The notes under the pieces: model-generated | Databases searched by the model: none | What the model was told of the DNA's origin: nothing | What the model saw: the letters and a program-made list of their open reading frames with translations, nothing else | Made by a program: the position numbers and the translations under genes | Part shown: piece after piece, positions 16,954 through 24,271 of the stretch | How the letters are laid out: each line of letters begins with the position of its first letter | How positions within the stretch are numbered: the stretch's first letter is position 1 | Assembly (NCBI RefSeq): GCF_017114945.1 | Contig: NZ_JABXKQ010000052.1 | Coordinates: 1 to 49,076 of the forward strand | Source: Nostoc sp. JL34 | Lineage (GTDB): Bacteria; Cyanobacteriota; Cyanobacteriia; Cyanobacteriales; Nostocaceae | Direction: 5' to 3' | Length of the DNA stretch: 49,076 bases

Positions 16954-18216
16954 CTATTTTAAAAATGTGAATTTACCTTGGCTCCCGTCTTTTGCCATCT
17001 TGATTTGGGCTACATAGAAATCTTTTTGTACGATTTCACCTATAGGAGTAAAACCAATTACACCCAATGGTGTATTGTATTCTCCAATCAGGATCTGTTG
17101 GTTTAACTGTGTTCGCAATTCTGGTAGCTGTAATTTATTGACTTTGCTCTTTTTATCTAAAGATTGGAGTGCTTCGACATAAACCTGCACTGCTGTAAAA
17201 GCTTGAGCGCTAAATTGGGGCGGTTCTTTTTTGTATTCTTCAGTATAGGCTTTACGAAATGCGGCGTTAATTTCACCTGGATGTTCTGGACTGTAGGCTT
17301 GAGCAATCAACACACCATCACAAAGGGCCTTACAAACTGGCAATAAATTCGATGTATTTAGACCATTTCCACCGACAATTAAGCCTTTATAACCCAGTTC
17401 CCGCAATTGCCTAACTAAATTACCACCATCAGTAGCCAAGCCAGAAATAATCGCCAAATCTGGTTTGAGATTAATCGCATTGGTAGCTTGGCTTGTAAAA
17501 TCGGTATCACTGGTTTGGAACTTTTGTACTGTTACTAATTCCAGCCCTTGATCCTTAACTGTTTGCTGAAAAATTTCTGTTTCTGACTTGCTAAATGCAT
17601 CATTTTGAGCATAGAAAACTGCGACTTTTTTAAGTTGAGGGTTTTGCTTAAGTGCAGCTTTCACCGAATTAGGTGCGACGATGGAAACTGGTGCAGAAAC
17701 ACGAGCAACGTAATCACCAATTTCGGGAATGCCTTTAGCAGTATTCGATGGGCCAAGAATTGGTACTTTTGACCGTTCACCAATGGGGTCAGCACTAAAG
17801 GCTTGCTGTGACAAAGTTGGGCCGACAATTCCAACAACTTTATCTTTGTTAATTAAAGTTTGAAAAGCGTTAATAGCTCCTGCTTCATCACCGCTAGTAT
17901 CTTGAAACACCAATTTAATTGGTGTGCCATTAACACCACCTTTACTATTGAAATACTTCTCGGCAAGTTTGGCTCCAGCCACTTCCTCTTGACCTAATAA
18001 TGCCACATTGCTAGTTTGAGCAACAGCAATACCGATAGGAATAGCACCCAACGATGTGCCCGTTGTCGCTGGGGTATTGGTTGAAGTGTTATTTGAGGTA
18101 ATACTCGGACTATTAGTTGGAGAATTTGTCACAGTGCTAGTGCCACCACCACAGCCTGTTAGTAGTAAAGCGCAAGTTGATAGTAATGCTGAAGTCCGAG
18201 CGATCGCGTTGTTCAT
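16954..18216 (-). CDS. livK: LivK-type amino acid-binding lipoprotein (Peripla_BP_6)
   Basis: 420 residues. The lipobox LLTGC puts the lipidated Cys at C22, so it is anchored on the outer face of the inner membrane. A Ser/Thr/Asn linker (residues 25-55) precedes a type I periplasmic binding fold: IPIGIAVAQTSNVALLGQE, NSKGGVNGTPIKLVFQDTSG, VVGIVGPTLSQQAF. It captures branched-chain or neutral amino acids for the LivHMG importer encoded downstream. It would be NatB-like in cyanobacterial terms. The same binding fold appears at the C-terminus of the two giant NTPase-receptor proteins encoded at 21-27 kb. Confidence 0.92.
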   Translation of the reverse strand: MNNAIARTSALLSTCALLLTGCGGGTSTVTNSPTNSPSITSNNTSTNTPATTGTSLGAIPIGIAVAQTSNVALLGQEEVAGAKLAEKYFNSKGGVNGTPIKLVFQDTSGDEAGAINAFQTLINKDKVVGIVGPTLSQQAFSADPIGERSKVPILGPSNTAKGIPEIGDYVARVSAPVSIVAPNSVKAALKQNPQLKKVAVFYAQNDAFSKSETEIFQQTVKDQGLELVTVQKFQTSDTDFTSQATNAINLKPDLAIISGLATDGGNLVRQLRELGYKGLIVGGNGLNTSNLLPVCKALCDGVLIAQAYSPEHPGEINAAFRKAYTEEYKKEPPQFSAQAFTAVQVYVEALQSLDKKSKVNKLQLPELRTQLNQQILIGEYNTPLGVIGFTPIGEIVQKDFYVAQIKMAKDGSQGKFTFLK

Positions 18217-18476
18217 CGTTGGATAATCATGTAGTTATTAGATATTCGGCAAAAGTTAATAGTAAAGTTCATAATCTGCAAAGAAAATGACGCAGATTTA
18301 CACTTTTGCACGAATTCTATTAAATCATTCTTATTTCACCATGCAAAGAGAAATATTCAAAGTGTTTGTAAATACAAATTATTATAATTAGTAATGATTT
18401 TATCATTCCCTGGTTCTATTTGGGAATGTGCGATGAAGTCACTTTATCAGTTTAGTTGAGTCCTAAGTAAGGACTC

Positions 18477-18803
18477 TTAAGCCCTTTTTTCACTACCAGG
18501 TAATCCCTTCGGTTCGTAGTGACGGCAACCGTTACATGGGCCGTCGGGATTGACAGCGCAGCGGATGTAACCAGATCGGGCATTAAATTTGCAGCTGATG
18601 TCGCCAATCAGATAACCCACCCCTTCTAAATAATAGCGATCGCTCTCAACTGGTCTGACATTTTGCCGTCCCTGCACCGTTGGAAAATTCATGGCTGCTT
18701 GTCTGAGCCGTAAGCGCGATCGCAAATGGGTTTTGCGGATCACCCACAGGGAAATCAGGGACGGTAAAAAACCAATGGCAATTACTAAAAGTGTCCTTAA
18801 CAC
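18477..18803 (-). CDS. small membrane-anchored DUF6464-like protein
   Basis: From GTG 18801-18803 the product has 108 residues. I prefer this start because AGAGGT lies 9 bases upstream and the chain then begins with its membrane helix (VLRTLLVIAIGFLPSLISLW). The frame is open to a TTG at 18917 (146 aa), but that start falls inside a hairpin and lacks a ribosome-binding site. After the helix comes a basic segment and a conserved C-terminal module, YYLEGVGYLIGDISCKFNAR, then YIRCAVNP and CNGCRHYE. Four to five Cys suggest metal or disulfide binding. I associate it with the cyanobacterial DUF6464 family from memory; the role is unknown. Confidence 0.65.
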   Translation of the reverse strand: MLRTLLVIAIGFLPSLISLWVIRKTHLRSRLRLRQAAMNFPTVQGRQNVRPVESDRYYLEGVGYLIGDISCKFNARSGYIRCAVNPDGPCNGCRHYEPKGLPGSEKRA

Positions 18804-18891
18804 CTTCTTTTTACCTCTTTTGTTCGCTGATTGATTGTCCCTGATGTTGCACTCTGGTTTTACAGAAGTGCAAGTATGAGGGCAGCTTTCC

Positions 18892-18921
18892 CTAATTGCC
18901 ACCCCAGTTGGTGGCAATTAG
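18892..18921. promoter_or_regulatory. perfect 12-bp inverted repeat upstream of the DUF6464-like gene
   Basis: ctaattgccacc (18892-18903), a 6-base loop, then ggtggcaattag (18910-18921) pair without mismatch. The repeat lies 90 bp upstream of the preferred GTG start. It could be an operator or an attenuator-like hairpin. There is no T-run, so a terminator is less likely. Confidence 0.45.
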
Positions 18922-19044
18922 CAATGGCAGGTGGTATCCAGCAATTTTGAAGATGGAAGTTCCTTCTGCCACTTCAATCAGCATAACTGTTACAACCTCA
19001 GAGGTGAAATGCCGTTGAATGTTGATAATTTTAAGATTTGTTGA

Positions 19045-19530
19045 CTAATACCTTTTGAACAAGCGTTTTGTGTAATCCCCACTCTTGTTTTTTCTGTGTC
19101 GTTGCGATGCTAATCTTTTTTTGGTTTGCTGACGAAGTTGCTGTGCTAGCAGTGCGGCTTCCCTTTCGGCTCGAAATAAATCAACTCTTCGCGTTGTCAG
19201 AATAAATGATTCGTCAGGCTTTCGTTTCACCCAAGGGACGCTAACTGCGAAATACTGACAAATATTTTTGTATGGCTCCTTTTTCAAGAGTGGGTAACGT
19301 TTTTGAGTATTCAGTGTGTTGGCGATCGCTTTCAACTCCAATATGGCTGCTTCTAACTCTCCTGCCATCTGATTGATGCGTTCGACTTGTATAATCAAGC
19401 GTTCCCGTTCACTGATGATTTTTTCATCTTGGGGTCGCAGTGGCACTATAGCAGTAGTTGCAGCCGACATCTGCAACAGCGAAACTTTCAGCAAAATGGG
19501 CTTTTTGTCCGTGTTTTGGATTTTTTTCAT
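19045..19530 (-). CDS. hypothetical coiled-coil protein
   Basis: 161 residues, not recognised. The start at 19530 has GAGG five bases upstream; MSAAT at residue 21 is an alternative. Residues 35-75 are a long amphipathic helix (ISERERLIIQVERINQM onward) and likely a coiled coil. A second helix (LFRAEREAALLAQQLRQQTKK) leads to a very basic tail (RHRKNKSGDYTKRLFKRY). It has no membrane helix or signal. The basic tail suggests nucleic-acid contact. It is divergent from the NTPase cluster, separated by 442 bp of AT-rich DNA. Confidence 0.6.
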   Translation of the reverse strand: MKKIQNTDKKPILLKVSLLQMSAATTAIVPLRPQDEKIISERERLIIQVERINQMAGELEAAILELKAIANTLNTQKRYPLLKKEPYKNICQYFAVSVPWVKRKPDESFILTTRRVDLFRAEREAALLAQQLRQQTKKRLASQRHRKNKSGDYTKRLFKRY

Positions 19531-19972
19531 ACTACCTCAAGCAAGGCTAGCTGACTTGTAAGGCATTTTAGCAGCAAAGCAGTATATTTGTACTATATAA
19601 ATTATGTATATGAGGAAAACCAGCAATTGCTGCAATTAATCTGCTGTTAGCGATCGCCGTAAAAATTATATCAATGTGAAAATACTGATAAAAAATATAG
19701 TCTTTACATAATTTTTATAAAAAACAGACAAATTAAATATAATTTATACATACAGCAAATAATATGATTACACTAATGTAAAAAATATCTCCTATTTGAT
19801 AATTAAATATCTCCGCACAGAGGCACTTATCAAAAGTTTTCTTCGGTTTTGGTAAACAAAAAATGTGCTGGATATTTTAGTGTGATTGTAAAGTATATCA
19901 GTCTTGGATGAATTAAGAATGTGTAGATAGAAGCGACCCTTAAAAATATTTATCCCAGGTTAGAAAAACATT
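19531..19972. other. AT-rich divergent spacer upstream of the NTPase-receptor cluster
   Basis: 442 bp, strongly AT-rich (runs such as aaaaaatatag and ataatttttataaaaaac), with one HIP1 site near 19650. No gene, hairpin or repeat family stands out. It should contain the promoter of the 20-27 kb gene cluster. Confidence 0.5.
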
Positions 19973-21256
19973 ATGTCAAACAATCCCTTTGTCGTAGGAA
20001 AGCCAGTTTCCCCAGAATTTTTTGTAGGACGTAAATACGAAATAGCAGTTTCATTTGCTCAAATATCTCAGCACGGTCACTTAGCTATTTGGGGTGGCCC
20101 AGGAATGGGCAGATCCTCTTTCTTAGAGTTACTAGGTTCACCCGCAGTTTGGGAAGAACATGGATTAGACCCATCAGAGGCTGTAATTGCTCTTCTGAGT
20201 TGTGAGAATATCAATCCCTTCACTCCCTCAAGTTTTTGGCGAGAAGTGTTGAGTGTTATGAAAGATAATTTAGAGAGTGAACCTGCATTAGAAGCTGAAA
20301 TTGAGAAACTCTTGGAACGAGGGCAAACAACCAAAGATAATCTCAACAAGATATTGCAGAAGCTTGGTAAAAAACACAAATTTTTGGTGCTGCTAGTCAA
20401 TGACTTCAATGTAGCCTTGCAAGAAAATCAGGAATACACCGAAGCAAATATGCAACAATTCTTGAGCGAGTGCCGTAGTTTGGCTGTTGCTTCTCCAGGC
20501 GGTAAATATCTCTCAATGGTTGTAACATCATTCAAACGCCTAAGTGAACTTGGCCCAAAACTCAATCCCAACGCTTCCCCCTGGTATAACCACTATCTGT
20601 TTCAGCAACTCAAGCCATTGAATGACAAGGAAATTGAACAATTACTTGGCGTAATGCCAATGACACTGGCATTACGAGAAGCAATTAGAGAGATAGCTGG
20701 CAGAGATCCACGTCTGCTACAAATAGCTGGTTTTCTATTATACGTACAGCTAAAAACTGATAGAGAAGCTAATCAAGTTTCTGATGTTCAAGCATTTATC
20801 AAGAACTTAGAAACAGATACCAGGCATATTTTTCAAACTACCTGGAATATGTGTAATGAAATAGAACAGACTCTTTTAATGTTGCTAGCTTTGTTTGATT
20901 TAAATGGTCGTCTGCATCAAAAGAGAAATTTTGATTTGGGTAATATTGATTTAATATTTACCCAAAGAGGACGAGAATTAACAAATCTGGAAGAACAAGG
21001 TGTGATTATTCGCAAAGAAGATGAAGAAAAAACAGTATATTCTTTTGCTTCCTTAATGATGCAGCGATGGGTAGTTCAAGAAATTTGGAATACTAATAAT
21101 GCGTTAATTCAAGAAAGAGAAAAAGTATTTATTAAGTTAATAAGTCATAAACAACTCAGTCAAATTAACTCTATATGGCAGCATAGAAATGAGGTGCTAT
21201 CTACTATTGAATGGTTTGGTAAATTAGTAGCTGCCTTTCCCAAAGGATTAATATAA
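19973..21256 (+). CDS. AAA/STAND-like ATPase with Arg in place of the P-loop Lys
   Basis: 427 residues. The opening NPFVVGKPVSPEFFVGR is the entry motif of AAA/STAND-type ATPases (N-P-F-x-G-x-P...F-x-G-R). The P-loop is GGPGMGRSS at 41-49: the invariant Lys is Arg (R47). The Walker B-like strand is FLVLLVNDFNV (about 137-147), with ND instead of DE/DD. A C-terminal winged-helix-like region follows (about 290-370, e.g. LTNLEEQGVIIRKEDEEKTV). It lacks the TPR, membrane and binding domains of the next two genes but shares their NTPase organisation. It is 32 bp upstream of the second gene, so they are probably one operon. Nucleotide binding may be kept but hydrolysis is doubtful. Confidence 0.8.
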   Translation: MSNNPFVVGKPVSPEFFVGRKYEIAVSFAQISQHGHLAIWGGPGMGRSSFLELLGSPAVWEEHGLDPSEAVIALLSCENINPFTPSSFWREVLSVMKDNLESEPALEAEIEKLLERGQTTKDNLNKILQKLGKKHKFLVLLVNDFNVALQENQEYTEANMQQFLSECRSLAVASPGGKYLSMVVTSFKRLSELGPKLNPNASPWYNHYLFQQLKPLNDKEIEQLLGVMPMTLALREAIREIAGRDPRLLQIAGFLLYVQLKTDREANQVSDVQAFIKNLETDTRHIFQTTWNMCNEIEQTLLMLLALFDLNGRLHQKRNFDLGNIDLIFTQRGRELTNLEEQGVIIRKEDEEKTVYSFASLMMQRWVVQEIWNTNNALIQEREKVFIKLISHKQLSQINSIWQHRNEVLSTIEWFGKLVAAFPKGLI

Positions 21257-21288
21257 ACATGATCGATTAACTCTGTTTATAGAAAAAA

Positions 21289-24249
21289 ATGACGAACAAA
21301 AATACTGGGATAAATCCTTACATTCTTGGTAAACAAATCGATAAACCGGAAGAATTTTTCGGACGCGAAGATTTGTTCACCTTTATTGAAGATAATCTTA
21401 ATGCTGATATAAAATTTCTCTTATTGCATGGTCAACGACGCATTGGTAAGTCCTCTGTACTCAAACAGTTTGCTCACAACATTAATCTACAAAAGTTTGT
21501 CTTTGTTTACTTTGATTTGCAAAATCACAGTAATTCTTCTGTAAGGAATATATTACATGATTTAGCTGAAGAAATTACCGAAAAGTTAGGGCTAGATTCA
21601 GATATCATCACACTTTCTTCTTTAGATGAAGAATTAAAAAACAATCTAGATATATTTTCTCAGAAATTTCTCACAAAAGTGTATCAGAAATTAGGTGATA
21701 AAAATCTAGTGCTATTACTAGATGAATTTGATATTGTCAGTAGCGATAATGGCATATTAAATCAGGGTAATAGTTTTTATATATATTTACAATTGCTTTT
21801 AAAGCAACAGACAAAATTATTTCTTATTCCAGTAGTAGGACGGTTTAAGGATGATTTTCAGAATCTGTATCAGTTATTCAAAAGTCCGCCATACCAGGAA
21901 GTTGGTTTACTTAATGAGATAAGTGCGAAACGACTAATCATTAAACCAGCACAAGGGATGTTGGAGTATGAAGAAGATGCAATAAAAGCAATTTTCAAAC
22001 TATCGGCAGGGCATCCATATTTTACCCAAGCTATCTGCTTTAATCTGTTTTTACAAGCTAAAATTGAAGAAAAACTGACAGTTACTAGTTCTGATGTTCA
22101 AGGTATTGTAGACAAAACAATTGAAAGCGCTACAGGTGGATTATCATGGTTTTGGGATGGACTGTCTATTTCTGAGCAAGTAGTATTCTCAGCAGTAGCA
22201 GAGGCTCAGAAAATAGCTATAGAGCAAAAACAATCTTTTCCAGAAGACCCGCTAAGGCTGCTAAAAAAACATGGAGTCATTCAGACAGAACTATTAACTG
22301 AAGCTACTAAAAAGCTAGCTCAAAAAGGTTATTTAGATGATACTGAGCGACGAGTAAAAATTGAATTAGTTCGCCGTTGGTTAGTTCGATGTCACCCACT
22401 GAATCAAGAGATATATAAACTGGAGGAATTTGAGACAGAAGAAATTAATAATATTTTAGAAAAAATAACGCAACTGTCTCAAAATAATAAAAATCAAGGT
22501 GTAATAGACCATTATGAAGAAATATTTAAACTTAATCCAAATCATTTCAGTACTCTATCTGTTCTAGCTGAGAGTTACTTGAAGGTTGGAAACTTCGAGA
22601 AGACCTTAGAACTTTATACGCGAGCTTATCAGGTTAATCCTATGCACAATAAAGAAGGGCTTTTACTTGCACGAGAAGCTTATGGGAAAAATTTGATAGA
22701 ACAACGAGAGTTAATCAAGGCAAAAATTCAGTTTGAGGGAGTTTTAGAAACTGAACCTGATAGAAAATCAGCACAACAACAACTTATAAAAATTAAAGCT
22801 GAACTTGTAAAACAGGAAGCACCCCTAAGACAAGTTGAGGAACAATTGATGAAAGATCATAAAAACTACTCAAGAACACCTATTCGCCAGGGAGTTATAT
22901 TAGGTACAATTGCAGCAGTTATTGCCCTTGTGGGTGGCGGTATTGGGGTTTCTCGATTTTTCCCTTCCTGTTCTGGGGGTCAGCAGAAAGTTAATAGTAG
23001 TTGTGTTTCAATTCATAGTAACATTAGTCGTGGCGATCGCACTTTCTTTTTCACTATCCCCAACACTTCCCGTGACCAAGGTATAGAGGCATTTAAAGAA
23101 GGTAATTACCCTCAAGCTGCTGCATTATTTCAAAATGCTGTCAGGGATAGAAATAACAAACCAGATCCAGAAGTACTGATTTACTACAATAATGCTAAAG
23201 CTCGTGAAAAGGGTAATTTATTAACTTTAGCTGTGGTTGTACCGGCAGACAATTCACAAGACGCAACTCAAGAAATTCTGCGGGGAGTGGCACAAGCACA
23301 AAATCAATTTAATGCCAATGGTGGCTCAAATGGTCGATTATTAGAAATTGCTATTGCTAATGATAGTAACGACCCCAAAAAAGCCGAACAAGTAGCACAG
23401 CAACTGGTTAATGATAAATCTGTACTGGGAGTAATCGGGCACGATTCTAGCGAAGCCACACAAGCAGCTCTTCCTATATACAAACAAGCAGGTATACCTA
23501 TTATCTCTTCTACCAGCACTGCCAACTCCTTAAATGGAAGAAATTTCTTTAGGACAATCCCTTCTGATGCTGCATCTGGTGAAAAATTAGCGCAATATGC
23601 TCAAAACTCAGCTTTAAATAAAGTTGTAATTTTTTATAATCCCAAAAGCGCTTATAGCAATAGTTTGAGGGAGGAATTTACAAACAAGTTTAAAGGTCAG
23701 ATTTTTCGCAAGATAGATTTGACAGATCAAACACTGAATATCGAGCAAGAACTTAAAGAAAGTGCATCTCAAAAGGTGCAGGCAGTTATGTTGTTCCCAG
23801 ATGTACATCATACTTCCAGAGCGATCGAAATTGCGAAAAGAAATGCAAATAATAATTTAGGGTTAAAGTTATTAGGTGGTGAAAGTCTCTACAATCAACA
23901 AAACTTAAATGAAGGTAATAAAGCTGTTGAAGGCTTAATTCTAGCAGTACCTTGGTTTAGGAAAGCACCACAATCCAAAAAGTTTGCTAAATCAGCAGAA
24001 GATTACTGGAAAGGAGGTGTTAGTTGGTCTACAGCGACTAGTTTTGATGCTACTAAAGCTTTTATTAAATCTCTCTCATTCAACCCTTCGAGACAAAGTA
24101 TTTTGGCAGGACTGCCGATGATAGAACTTTCCTCCGAAGAAACATCAGGAGATGTAGTTAAATTTAATAAAGAAGGGGAACGTCAGAGTAAAGCCATCCT
24201 TGTTAGGGTTGAGAAGGGTCATTTTCAGTGCTTGCAATGTTCCCCTTAG
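21289..24249 (+). CDS. STAND NTPase-TPR-TM-periplasmic binding protein fusion (canonical P-loop)
   Basis: 986 residues. Order: an N-terminal AAA/STAND NTPase (10-380) with entry motif NPYILGKQIDKPEEFFGRE, Walker A HGQRRIGKSS (K54) and Walker B NLVLLLDEFDIV (about 139-150); TPR repeats at about 395-515 (YEEIFKLNPNHFSTLSVLAE, then KTLELYTRAYQVNP); one membrane helix at about 535-558 (GVILGTIAAVIALVGGGIGV); a Cys pair and a short TPR-like stretch (580-640); and a type I periplasmic amino-acid-binding domain (645-986; LAVVVPADNSQDATQEILRG, VLGVIGHDSSEATQAALPIY). The predicted topology has the NTPase inside and the ligand domain outside. I infer a receptor whose external ligand controls an oligomerising NTPase. 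Its stop is 20 bp before the likely start of a tandem paralogue. Confidence 0.88.
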   Translation: MTNKNTGINPYILGKQIDKPEEFFGREDLFTFIEDNLNADIKFLLLHGQRRIGKSSVLKQFAHNINLQKFVFVYFDLQNHSNSSVRNILHDLAEEITEKLGLDSDIITLSSLDEELKNNLDIFSQKFLTKVYQKLGDKNLVLLLDEFDIVSSDNGILNQGNSFYIYLQLLLKQQTKLFLIPVVGRFKDDFQNLYQLFKSPPYQEVGLLNEISAKRLIIKPAQGMLEYEEDAIKAIFKLSAGHPYFTQAICFNLFLQAKIEEKLTVTSSDVQGIVDKTIESATGGLSWFWDGLSISEQVVFSAVAEAQKIAIEQKQSFPEDPLRLLKKHGVIQTELLTEATKKLAQKGYLDDTERRVKIELVRRWLVRCHPLNQEIYKLEEFETEEINNILEKITQLSQNNKNQGVIDHYEEIFKLNPNHFSTLSVLAESYLKVGNFEKTLELYTRAYQVNPMHNKEGLLLAREAYGKNLIEQRELIKAKIQFEGVLETEPDRKSAQQQLIKIKAELVKQEAPLRQVEEQLMKDHKNYSRTPIRQGVILGTIAAVIALVGGGIGVSRFFPSCSGGQQKVNSSCVSIHSNISRGDRTFFFTIPNTSRDQGIEAFKEGNYPQAAALFQNAVRDRNNKPDPEVLIYYNNAKAREKGNLLTLAVVVPADNSQDATQEILRGVAQAQNQFNANGGSNGRLLEIAIANDSNDPKKAEQVAQQLVNDKSVLGVIGHDSSEATQAALPIYKQAGIPIISSTSTANSLNGRNFFRTIPSDAASGEKLAQYAQNSALNKVVIFYNPKSAYSNSLREEFTNKFKGQIFRKIDLTDQTLNIEQELKESASQKVQAVMLFPDVHHTSRAIEIAKRNANNNLGLKLLGGESLYNQQNLNEGNKAVEGLILAVPWFRKAPQSKKFAKSAEDYWKGGVSWSTATSFDATKAFIKSLSFNPSRQSILAGLPMIELSSEETSGDVVKFNKEGERQSKAILVRVEKGHFQCLQCSP

Positions 24250-24271
24250 AAGACGACGGGTAGCTTTTTAT

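Noticed and set aside
18804..18917. N-terminal extension of the DUF6464-like protein from a TTG start
   Set aside because: The TTG lies in a perfect hairpin without a ribosome-binding site; the GTG at 18801-18803 has AGAGGT upstream.
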